Made by a program: the position numbers and the translations under genes. A model generated the notes under the pieces. That model was not told the DNA's origin. It did not search any database and saw nothing but the letters and a program-made list of their open reading frames with translations. From Methanomassiliicoccaceae archaeon COG_1 (lineage in GTDB: Archaea; Thermoplasmatota; Thermoplasmata; Methanomassiliicoccales; Methanomethylophilaceae), in NCBI GenBank assembly GCA_028561875.1, contig JAQQTI010000002.1:238105-302104 (forward strand): 64,000 bases of DNA, read 5' to 3'. Shown here piece by piece: positions 56,931-64,000 of this stretch. How positions within the stretch are numbered: the first letter of the stretch is position 1; each line of letters begins with the position of its first letter.

Positions 56931-58099
56931 TCGTTCACCCCCACGAAGTTAACGGTCTTGGCGGCGCCTGCCTCCACCATCTTGTAGACGGACATGAAGT
57001 CGGACACCATTGTGTCGGCACCTCCCAGCCCGTAGATGAAATCGTACATGCTGGGCATCTCGGCGCCGCAGGCGGCGGCGCAGACCTCTGGGAACATGGG
57101 GCCGTAGGCACCGGTGCTCAGGTGCCTGTCCATGACGATGACCGCCTTCTTGCCCTTGCAGATCTCGGCGATCCCCCGGGCGGGCCACGGGCGGTAGACG
57201 CGCGGCATGGCGACGCCGACCTTCATGCCCTCTTCGCGGAGGTTGTCGACGGCCTGCTTCATGGTGCCGAAGGAGGAGCCGAGGACGATCGCGACGTACT
57301 CGGCGTCATCGCACATGTACTCCTCCACGAGGTGGTACTCCCTGCCGGAAATCCCCCTGAACTCGGCGAAGACATCCTCGGCGACCCCGAGGGCGTTCTC
57401 CATAGCCTTGACCATCTGGTACTTGTGCGGGAAGTAGAACATCGGCCCGTCCATCAGGTTGTGGGTGACGGGGTGGTCCGTGTCGAGCAGCGGGTGGAGG
57501 GGCGTGAAGGGCCCGACGAACTCCCTGACGGCGCTGGACTCGAGGGGGGTCATCCTCTCTATGGCGTGGGTCAGGATGAACCCGTCGAGGTTGACGAGGA
57601 CGGGCAGCTGCACGCCCGGGTCCTCGGCGATTCTGGGGGCGACGATGCTCATGTCGTAGGCCTCCTGCACGTTCTCGCTGAACAGCGAGAGCCAGCCGGT
57701 GTCCCTGGCGGACATGACGTCACCGTGGTCGTTGTTGATGTTGATGGGGCCGGAGACCGTCCTGTTGGCAACCGCCATCATGAGGGGAGTCCTCATGGCG
57801 GCGGTGATGGGGAGCATCTCCCACATGTAAGCCAGGCCCTGGGAGGCGGTGGCGGTGAACGTCCTCGCGCCGGCGGCGCAGGAGGTGGTGCACAGGGTGA
57901 GTGCGGAGTGCTCGGACTCCACGTCGATGAACTCGGTGGTGACCTCGGCATTGGCGACGTACCTGGCGAAGTCCTCGACGATGATGGTCTGCGGAGTGAT
58001 GGGGTACGCGGCGACGACGTCCGGGTTGATCTGCTTCCAGGCGAGGGCTACCGCGCCGTCCCCGTTCACCGCGATGTCGTTTCCGACCTTGCTCGTCAT
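56927..58099 (-). CDS. porA: Pyruvate:ferredoxin oxidoreductase, alpha subunit
   Basis: A 390-residue subunit beginning VGNDIAVNGDGAVALAWKQ, with AAYPITPQTIIVEDFARYV and the substrate-loop EFIDVESEHSALTL. ATG 58099 overlaps the porD stop. In the standard code an upstream frame joins it to porG because porG lacks a canonical stop; CGA at 58382 and porD lying between show they are separate genes. Confidence 0.95.
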   Translation of the reverse strand: MTSKVGNDIAVNGDGAVALAWKQINPDVVAAYPITPQTIIVEDFARYVANAEVTTEFIDVESEHSALTLCTTSCAAGARTFTATASQGLAYMWEMLPITAAMRTPLMMAVANRTVSGPININNDHGDVMSARDTGWLSLFSENVQEAYDMSIVAPRIAEDPGVQLPVLVNLDGFILTHAIERMTPLESSAVREFVGPFTPLHPLLDTDHPVTHNLMDGPMFYFPHKYQMVKAMENALGVAEDVFAEFRGISGREYHLVEEYMCDDAEYVAIVLGSSFGTMKQAVDNLREEGMKVGVAMPRVYRPWPARGIAEICKGKKAVIVMDRHLSTGAYGPMFPEVCAAACGAEMPSMYDFIYGLGGADTMVSDFMSVYKMVEAGAAKTVNFVGVNE

Positions 58100-58380
58100 T
58101 CTATGTCCTCCTTCATGGTGATGGCCTTCTTGGGGCAGACCTTGGCGCAAATCCCGCACCCCTTGCAGTGGGTGGTCTTGAAGCCGACGAGCTGCGCGCT
58201 CTCGACTATGATGCAGTTGTCCGGACAGTAGACCCAGCAGGAGAGGCAGTCGATGCAGATCGACTTGTCGACGACCGGCACCATGGACCTCCAGTCCCCG
58301 GTGTGGAATCTCTCGGAGTTGCCGGGCTCGACGACCCTGCTCCCTATGACCATGCCCTTGTAATCGGCTAGATTGACCAT
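58096..58380 (-). CDS. porD: Pyruvate:ferredoxin oxidoreductase, delta (ferredoxin) subunit
   Basis: A 94-residue two-4Fe-4S ferredoxin subunit: CIDCLSCWVYCPDNC and CKGCGICAKVCPKKA. It accepts electrons from the TPP centre and passes them to free ferredoxin. Its ATG 58380 directly follows the CGA end of porG. Confidence 0.94.
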   Translation of the reverse strand: MVNLADYKGMVIGSRVVEPGNSERFHTGDWRSMVPVVDKSICIDCLSCWVYCPDNCIIVESAQLVGFKTTHCKGCGICAKVCPKKAITMKEDIE

Positions 58381-58381
58381 C

Positions 58382-58939
58382 TCGCTGCACCTCCTCGTAC
58401 GCCCTCTTGAGGGCAGCCAGGTTCTTCACGATCATCTTGTCGGACAGTTTCCCGGTGAACTTGTCTGTGATGTGGTCCTCCATCTCGGAGAAGGATATGA
58501 TGGGGCGGATCTTGACGAGGGCGCCGAGCATGGCGGTGTTCACCATGTTCTTGCCGATCTCCTCGATGGCGATCTTGGAGGCCTTGACGGCGTGGCACTC
58601 GACCGTGGTGCCGATGGCCTTCTGCAGCTCGGCGGGGGTGCCCTCGTAGTTCGCAAGGACGAAGCCCCCCTTCTTTAGGCCCCTCACGACATCCACCTTC
58701 CCGATGAGGGTCGGGTCGATGACTATGACGATGTCGGGCTCGTAAACCTGGGTGTGGACCCTGACCGGGCCGTCGGAGATGCGGGCGAACGCCCGTATGG
58801 GGGCCCCCATCCTCTCCGGCCCGAACTCCGGGAACGCTTTCACGTACTTGCCTGAGTAAATGGCCGACTCGGCGAGGATCTCGTTGGCGGTGACGACGCC
58901 CTGCCCCCCCCTGCCGTGCCAACAGATTTCAGTGTCCAT
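58382..58939 (-). CDS. porG: Pyruvate:ferredoxin oxidoreductase, gamma subunit
   Basis: A 185-residue subunit opening with ICWHGRGGQGVVTANEILAE and FPEFGPERMGAPIRAFARIS, both diagnostic. The fold ends at LKRAYEEVQ, followed by CGA (58382-58384) and, one base later, the porD ATG. Read as Arg, the frame continues 484 codons out of register through porD and into porA. Confidence 0.95.
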
Positions 58940-58967
58940 TGGGGATCAACCGGGGGGAGCATCGGGA

Positions 58968-58976
58968 TATCGCATT
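58968..58976 (-). promoter_or_regulatory. TATA box of the por operon
   Basis: Minus-strand GTTTAAATG lies about 30 bases before ATG 58939. Confidence 0.5.
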
Positions 58977-59099
58977 TAAACCCTTGTATCGGCGATGCGA
59001 ATTTCGTAGAAAAATGATTGTCCTGATGAAGAAACCCTGCGAAATCATTGCAATTTTTCACGAAAAGTGCTAGAATTCGCACGATAATCGTAAGTTTTT

Positions 59100-59240
59100 T
59101 TGAGGCCGTCCTAATCGAGGGGTTCACATCCCCGGAGCTACCCTTTTCTCGGTAGAACCCGCGAAAGGGTATTATCAAGAAGAACATACCCCGACGCAAA
59201 CTGCGGGTTGAGAGCCCGGAAACGACTTCGCCACCAACGG
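59100..59240 (+). promoter_or_regulatory. Structured leader upstream of PEP synthase
   Basis: Three hairpins stand in a row: GGGG-ttcacat-CCCC (59119-59133), CTACC-cttttctc-GGTAG (59138-59155) and ACCC-gcgaaa-GGGT (59157-59170), then CCCG/CGGG (about 59190-59208). The gap to porG is over 300 bases, long for this genome. AT-rich runs at 58990-59098 hold the promoter. A leader RNA or riboswitch-like element is possible; no known class is recognised. Confidence 0.4.
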
Positions 59241-59247
59241 GATTCCT

Positions 59248-61578
59248 ATGGATGCCAAGACCAAAGCCAAGAGAATTATCGATGTGAACGAGCTCCGCGT
59301 CGACGATGTTCCGATTGTCGGCGGGAAAGGAGCGAACCTCGGAGAGCTCACCTCCTCGGGTTTCCCCGTGCCCCACGCATTCGTGCTCACCACCGTCTCC
59401 TACGACTACTTCCTCGGGGAGAACGGGCTCATGCCGAAGATCCTCAAGGAGATCTCCAAGATCGACCCGAGGTCCGACGACAGCCTCGTCAGGGCCTCAA
59501 GGAGCATCAGGGCGCTCTTCGACAGGTGCGCCATCCCCGAGGACCTGATGAAGGACATCAGGGACAGCTACAACATCCTCCTCGGCGGTAAGAAGGGCTT
59601 CGTCGCCGTGCGCTCCTCGGCCACCGCGGAGGACCTCCCGGACGCGTCCTTCGCCGGGCAGCAGGAGACCTACCTCAACGTCTCCTCCATCAACGACCTC
59701 TACGACAAAATCCGCAAGTGCTGGTCCTCGCTGTTCACGGCGAGAGCGATCTCCTACCGCGAGAAGCAGGGGTACTCCCACGGGGACGTCAAGCTGGCGG
59801 TCGTGGTGCAGAGGATGGTCGACTCCGAGTTCTCCGGGATAATGTTCACGGTGGACCCCCACAACGGCGCCAAGAACATCATCGTCGAGGGCGGCTACGG
59901 CCTCGGCGAGGCCATCGTCGGCGGCGAGGTCACCCCGGACACGTACCGGGTGGACAAGAGCAAGATGGCCCTCACCGCGAAAAGGGTCTCCAAGCAGACC
60001 TGGAAGTACATCCGCGGCCCGAAGGGCGGCCTGATGAAGAAGGACGTGCCCGCCGACATGCAGAAGGCGCAGAAGATCCCCGATGCGAGGGTCCTCGAGA
60101 TCGCCGAGATCGGCAGGCAGGTGGAGATCCACTACAACAAGCCCATGGACATGGAGTGGTGCATAGAGGACGATAGGGTCTACCTCGTGCAGGCCAGGCC
60201 CATAACCGCCGTCGGCTCCGCCGGCGGGTCGGAGACGGCCTCGGGGGACGGCGTCGGCGGCGCGGAGACCGTGCTCACCGGCCTCGGCGCCAGCCCCGGC
60301 ATGGCGACCGGCAGGGTGGTCATCTACGACGTCTCCATGAGCCTCGACGTCGTCAAGGACGGCGACGTCCTGGTAACCACCATGACCATGCCTGACATGG
60401 TCCCTGCCATGGGCAGGAGCGTCGCCATAGTCACCGACGAGGGCGGCATGACCTGCCACGCCGCGATCATCTCCAGGGAGCTAGGTACCCCCTGCGTCGT
60501 CGGCACGGGGGAGGCGACCTCTCTCCTCAAGAACGGTGACGTCGTCACCGTCGACGGCTCCACCGGAACGGTATACCGCGGGGAGGTGAAGAAGAGGGCC
60601 GCGCCCGCCGAGCAGGGCGCGGCGGCCTTCGCCGAGCAGGTCCCCGTCACCGGCACCAAGGTCATGGTCAACATGAGCATGCCTAACAAGGCGGAGGAGG
60701 CGGCAGGACTCCCCTGCGACGGCGTCGGCCTCATGAGGTCGGAGTTCCTCTTCACGAACTACATCGGCGAGCACCCCTGCGCGGTCATCGCCGAGGGTCG
60801 CGCGCAGGAGCTCGTGGACAAGCTGGCGGAGGGCATCGCCAAGGTGGCGAGGGCATTCTACCCCCGGCCCGTGACGCTCAGGACGTCGGACTTCAAGACC
60901 AACGAGTACCGCGACATGAAGGGCGGGGCGAACTACGAGCCCAACGAGGACAACCCCATGATCGGTTGGAGGGGCTGCTCCCGCTACGTCTCCGCGGAGT
61001 ACCGCGAGGCGTTCATGTGCGAGCTCAAGGCGATCAAGAAGGCCCGCGACGAGATGGGCATGAAGAACATCAACGTCATGCTCCCGTTCGTCAGGACCAT
61101 AGGTGAGGTGAAGGACATCACCGCCATGATGGAGTCCGCCGGGCTCCACCGCGGCCGGGATTTCAAGCTCTACTTCATGGCCGAGGTCCCGGTGAACATC
61201 TTCATGGCCGACGAGTTCTGCGAGTACTGCGACTGGTTCTCCATAGGGTCCAACGACCTCACGCAGCTCACCATGGGCTGCGACAGGGACTCGGACATCC
61301 TGGGGAAGATGGGGTACTTCGACGAGAGGAACCCGGGCGTGAAGAAGGCCATATCAATGCTCATCAAGACCGCCCACGAGCACGGCAGACGCGTGAGCAT
61401 CTGCGGCCAGGCGCCGTCGGTGTATCCGGAGTTCTGCGAGTTCCTGGTGGAGGAGGGCATCGACTGCATATCCCTCAACCCGGACACCTTCGTGAAGACG
61501 AAGAAAGTCATCGCCTCCGCTGAGCGGAGGGTGCTCCTCCGGGCCGCAAGGGCAGGGCTGCAGCGGGACCGCGAGTGA
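59248..61578 (+). CDS. ppsA: Phosphoenolpyruvate synthase
   Basis: A 776-residue enzyme making PEP from pyruvate and ATP, the gluconeogenic partner of Por. Order: ATP-grasp domain (GGKGANLGELTSSGFPVP; RSSATAEDLPDASFAGQQETYL), phosphohistidine domain (GGMTCHAAIISRELG), C-terminal TIM barrel (GLMRSEFLF, NDLTQLTMG). Ends at TGA after a short basic tail. Confidence 0.96.
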   Translation: MDAKTKAKRIIDVNELRVDDVPIVGGKGANLGELTSSGFPVPHAFVLTTVSYDYFLGENGLMPKILKEISKIDPRSDDSLVRASRSIRALFDRCAIPEDLMKDIRDSYNILLGGKKGFVAVRSSATAEDLPDASFAGQQETYLNVSSINDLYDKIRKCWSSLFTARAISYREKQGYSHGDVKLAVVVQRMVDSEFSGIMFTVDPHNGAKNIIVEGGYGLGEAIVGGEVTPDTYRVDKSKMALTAKRVSKQTWKYIRGPKGGLMKKDVPADMQKAQKIPDARVLEIAEIGRQVEIHYNKPMDMEWCIEDDRVYLVQARPITAVGSAGGSETASGDGVGGAETVLTGLGASPGMATGRVVIYDVSMSLDVVKDGDVLVTTMTMPDMVPAMGRSVAIVTDEGGMTCHAAIISRELGTPCVVGTGEATSLLKNGDVVTVDGSTGTVYRGEVKKRAAPAEQGAAAFAEQVPVTGTKVMVNMSMPNKAEEAAGLPCDGVGLMRSEFLFTNYIGEHPCAVIAEGRAQELVDKLAEGIAKVARAFYPRPVTLRTSDFKTNEYRDMKGGANYEPNEDNPMIGWRGCSRYVSAEYREAFMCELKAIKKARDEMGMKNINVMLPFVRTIGEVKDITAMMESAGLHRGRDFKLYFMAEVPVNIFMADEFCEYCDWFSIGSNDLTQLTMGCDRDSDILGKMGYFDERNPGVKKAISMLIKTAHEHGRRVSICGQAPSVYPEFCEFLVEEGIDCISLNPDTFVKTKKVIASAERRVLLRAARAGLQRDRE

Positions 61579-61605
61579 GGCTCGGGTCCGGACCCTGCCG
61601 GGGGG

Positions 61606-62544
61606 TCAGGGCCCCTTCTTGGCCGCCGGCCTCTCCGCCGTGGCCCTCTTCCTCGACTCCTCCTCGTCCATCCTGGACTTCAGAGGGGTGGCCATTCCTG
61701 CCGGGTCCCTCTCCATGTTCTTCATTAGGATCCTGTTGATGTTGTCCGCCTGCTCCTTCGGCAGGAGCATGGTGGTGATCTCCATGAACGGGTGGCGGGA
61801 CCCCTCTATGACCTTCACGTCGTCGAGCGCGGACAGCCCCCACCTCTGGGCGGTGGTCTCCAGCCCGAGCGGGACGTCCATGTTGTTCGGCTCGAGTACG
61901 ACGCACTTGAACGTCTTCAGCCCGAGGCGGTGGGCGGCCATGATGCGGTGGTGGCCGTCCACCACCAGGTACCCGTTGTGCCTCTTGATGACGATGAGCG
62001 GTTCGTTGAGCCCGCGCTTGATCTCGTACTGCCGGCCGATGAGCTCGTCCATGTATACCTCCTTCTGAGTGGGAATCATCTGGTCGATGGGCACGTCGGC
62101 GTTGTACACCCTCATGGTGATGCCGTTCTGCTGCTCCATGAACTGCTTGACGTTCATCACCTTGCGCGGGCGGGACTTCTCGATCTGCGAACGCACGATG
62201 TCGATGTTGGAGATGATGCCCACCAGCCTCTTCTCCTCATCCACCACGGGGAGGTTGCGGAGGCCGTAGCGGAACAGTACGCGGGTGGCGTCGTCGATGC
62301 TCATGGAGGGGATTACGCATATGGTCCCCCTGCTCATGAGCGAGCGGATGCGGGCGTTCGGCGTGACCATGAAGCGCAGGAGCTCCTTGGCGGTGACGTA
62401 GCCGAGCAGGTAGCCGTTCTCCACCACGGGGTACCCGTGGAAGTTGGAGTTTATCAGCTTGTTCTTCACTTCTTCCACGGTCATGTCGGGCGTGACGTGC
62501 TGGACTTCGCGGACCATGTACTCGCCGACGGTAGCGCCTGCCAT
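61606..62544 (-). CDS. CBS-domain protein with ParB/sulfiredoxin-like domain
   Basis: About 312 residues: two CBS domains (MVREVQHVTPDMTVEEVKNK; LMSRGTICVIPSMSIDDATR, FRYGLRNLPVVDEEKRLVGI), then a ParB-like domain with VVDGHHRIMAAHRLG. CBS pairs sense adenine nucleotides; the ParB-like fold can bind CTP or ATP. The same fusion occurs in other archaea, role unknown. ATG 62544 fits a TATA box at 62567-62575; ATG 62562 is an alternative. Confidence 0.8.
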   Translation of the reverse strand: MAGATVGEYMVREVQHVTPDMTVEEVKNKLINSNFHGYPVVENGYLLGYVTAKELLRFMVTPNARIRSLMSRGTICVIPSMSIDDATRVLFRYGLRNLPVVDEEKRLVGIISNIDIVRSQIEKSRPRKVMNVKQFMEQQNGITMRVYNADVPIDQMIPTQKEVYMDELIGRQYEIKRGLNEPLIVIKRHNGYLVVDGHHRIMAAHRLGLKTFKCVVLEPNNMDVPLGLETTAQRWGLSALDDVKVIEGSRHPFMEITTMLLPKEQADNINRILMKNMERDPAGMATPLKSRMDEEESRKRATAERPAAKKGP

Positions 62545-62589
62545 GGGGGTCCGAATGGGCATCCGGCGTATATCGATTGTTGCCTAGCC

Positions 62590-62760
62590 TCACGCCCAGG
62601 GGCCCTTCCCCCGACGGACAAGGGCCCGGATGAAAACCATGGGAAGTCCGCCGACCCCGGTCACCTTGGCCATCGTATCAGCGAAGAGAACGAATGCCGC
62701 TCCGAACGCTGCAGATGCGGAGAGGCCGGAACACATTGCCAGCTTCGGCATACGGTGCAT
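62590..62760 (-). pseudogene. Relic of a FecCD-type ABC transporter permease (C-terminal fragment)
   Basis: A 56-codon frame starting ATG 62760 resembles the C-terminal end of FecCD permeases: HR..L.....SASAAFGAAFVLFADTMAKV then GGLPMVFIRALV, aligning with the family's aDtlaR and elPvGi.tAl segments. The rest of the permease is missing. It faces away from an iron/cobalamin-type binding protein gene, so it is probably a decayed transporter. Confidence 0.45.
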
Positions 62761-62831
62761 TGGACGTTTCTCTCGGAAAGGCCATGAGACACGACTTCTG
62801 AAGGGTTAAATATCTCCTGCTGATTCACAGG

Positions 62832-62846
62832 TGGATATATTATCCA
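62832..62846. promoter_or_regulatory. Palindrome in the promoter of the binding-protein gene
   Basis: TGGATA-TAT-TATCCA is a 6-bp inverted repeat ten bases before ATG 62856, downstream of a GTTAAATAT box (about 62803-62811). Its place over the transcription start suggests an operator, perhaps for a metal or cofactor regulator. Confidence 0.45.
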
Positions 62847-62855
62847 ACTGATAAC

Positions 62856-63911
62856 ATGGCAAACGTGAAACTAACCGTGGCCGTCGTCATTGCGGTCGTG
62901 ATAGTTGCCTCGATTGGATCCGCCGCCGTCCTGCTGAACAAAGATGACGACGGGAAATACCATTCCAAAGACAACACCGGCCGCCTTCAGGTATACGGGA
63001 ATGCGACAGGGGACGACTACCTCGACAAAGACGACGTGAACCTCATCAGAGAAATAATCGCCAGGAATTCAGACAACGAATCGGACCATATCGATTGGAG
63101 GAAGGACCACCCCCTCGCGGACGCGAACTGCGACGGGGAGCTGGACGCAGAGGATGTTGAGTGGGCGGAGAAGATGGTCAATCGCGAGAAGATGACCATC
63201 CACTACATCAACGGAAACAACGAGCAGAAATCGGTGAAATACCCCATCGAGAGATCGGTCGTCGTAGGCAGCAATGCCATGCTCACCGCAAACGCCCTCG
63301 GCGCGGTAACGGCCGGGAAAGTCGTCGGCGTCACGGGCGAAGCAAGCAAAGACGGTTATCTGTTTTCCAACGTCAAGGACATTGCCAAAGTCAGCAAGTC
63401 AGTTACCACGGCAAATTTCGAAGAGGTCACGAAGATCGAGGGTGGCGTCGATGCGATCATAACGATGGCCAGCTCCGCGTATGTCAAGAACGAAAAGACG
63501 TTCACCGACGCGGGATACGATGTCGTCCGCATATCCTCCTCTGACGGGCTGGCCTCCGCGAGTGTCGCGCTAACGCTTGGTTACCTGTACGGGCTCGAGA
63601 CCCGTGCCAACGAGTATGCCAGGTTCTGCGATAAGATTGTTAAGACGGCGCAAGAGAAGGCGTCCACCCTGTCCGAATCCGACAAGGTGAGGATCCTCGT
63701 CGGGACGATGACGAACTACGTCAGCGGTCGCGCTTCGGACTACTACGAACTAAGCGTACTGTGCGGCGGTAACAACATCGCAGACTGGAACGATGTCACC
63801 AAGAGATACGAAGAGGGGCAGGAATGGCTGAAAGAGCCGAAGTACCACGCAGATTGGTTCGTGCATTTCCGTAACTACCCCAAACCTTCGGAATTTCTGA
63901 CTACGTTCTGA
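62856..63911 (+). CDS. Lipid- or membrane-anchored substrate-binding protein with dockerin-like repeats
   Basis: A 351-residue exported protein. Residues 5-27 are a hydrophobic anchor. Residues about 45-100 have two dockerin-like EF-hand repeats (ATGDDYLDKDDVNLIREI and DANCDGELDAEDVEWAEKM). The rest is a FecB/BtuF-like periplasmic-binding fold (SVVVGSNAMLTANALGAV, VDAIITMASSAY). It stops at FLTTF, seemingly before the last lobe helices of the family, so it may be truncated. Ends at TGA; G+C is lower than neighbours. Confidence 0.7.
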   Translation: MANVKLTVAVVIAVVIVASIGSAAVLLNKDDDGKYHSKDNTGRLQVYGNATGDDYLDKDDVNLIREIIARNSDNESDHIDWRKDHPLADANCDGELDAEDVEWAEKMVNREKMTIHYINGNNEQKSVKYPIERSVVVGSNAMLTANALGAVTAGKVVGVTGEASKDGYLFSNVKDIAKVSKSVTTANFEEVTKIEGGVDAIITMASSAYVKNEKTFTDAGYDVVRISSSDGLASASVALTLGYLYGLETRANEYARFCDKIVKTAQEKASTLSESDKVRILVGTMTNYVSGRASDYYELSVLCGGNNIADWNDVTKRYEEGQEWLKEPKYHADWFVHFRNYPKPSEFLTTF

Positions 63912-63954
63912 AATCCTGATTTTCTGCTACAATTTTCTGTGAGCCAGTATGCAG

Positions 63955-64000
63955 GCGCTACTATTATATATGTAGCAAGATATATAGGATACATGGCCAT
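63955..64000 (+). promoter_or_regulatory. AT-rich promoter at the right edge
   Basis: TATTATATATGTAGCAAGAT and TATATAGG near 63961-63989 lead to ATGGCC at 63993, cut by the window edge. Probably the promoter and first codons of another gene. Confidence 0.35.

Noticed and set aside
56927..58939. A PorG-PorA fusion protein
   Set aside because: The linking 95 codons are out of frame with the clear ferredoxin gene porD. The three genes are normal if porG ends at CGA 58382.

Overview
The window is archaeal and GC-rich. Support comes from TATA-box promoters placed for leaderless or short-leader starts, sn-glycerol-1-phosphate dehydrogenase, a membrane-anchored LonB protease, two KEOPS subunits, archaeosine TgtA, Hel308, an archaeal NMN adenylyltransferase and a pyruvate:ferredoxin oxidoreductase in the order porG-porD-porA-porB. 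In-frame TAG behaves as a sense codon and no recognised gene ends in TAG. That, with the gene set, suggests a pyrrolysine-using Thermoplasmata lineage such as Methanomassiliicoccales. No methanogenesis gene lies in the window, so the lineage is inference.

The most unusual property is at gene ends. About twenty genes have no TGA, TAA or TAG where their protein family ends and instead carry an in-frame CGA exactly there. Read with CGA as stop, apparent fusions (LeuA-LeuC,a PPK2-HMG-CoA synthase chimera, PorG-PorA) and long antisense overlaps resolve into normal operons and abutting convergent genes. Four junctions read CGATG where TGATG would be expected, and one convergent pair ends back to back on CGATCG. 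I found no CGA inside any conserved gene I walked through. CGA therefore appears to mark termination here, either directly or after C-to-U editing to UGA. CDS coordinates for these genes run to the CGA, and the evidence gives the next canonical stop.

Layout. 1-7172: integrated element whose integrase lies beside tRNA-Pro(CGG). It carries a P-loop ATPase, a metallopeptidase-PIN protein, a winged-helix regulator with palindromic operators and many small overlapping genes. 7347-11512: aconitase and a two-domain PPK2 protein with an internal TAG. 11595-14924: HTH regulator, HMG-CoA synthase, thiolase and DUF35 protein (mevalonate entry). 15041-20419: small gene, Cgi121, ThrB, ThrC, Hel308. 20613-25906: transglutaminase-like protein, LonB, NadM, PncC, PurC. 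26228-31116: AAA/DUF4143 ATPase, UPF0179, G1P dehydrogenase, FMN reductase, two less known genes. 31528-36911: superoxide reductase, small protein, and the isopropylmalate or citramalate pathway leuA-leuC-leuD-leuB. 36914-41312: Pcc1, TgtA, a hypothetical, a Sel1 protein, Pth2.

41313-48274 holds a bacterial-type anaerobic thiamin set (thiE-thiS-thiF-thiG-thiH and a ThiE/TenI paralogue), a flavodoxin with an AT-rich operator, an FKBP protein and ThiDN. 48367-55852: hypothetical, O-acetylhomoserine sulfhydrylase, two flavodoxins, a 51-aa gene visible only with CGA as stop, a methyltransferase, ArgH, ArgG and a DUF92 membrane protein. 55977-61578: PorGDAB facing away from PEP synthase, joined by a structured 300-base spacer. 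61606-64000: CBS-ParB protein, relic of a FecCD permease, and a dockerin-bearing substrate-binding protein that may be shortened.
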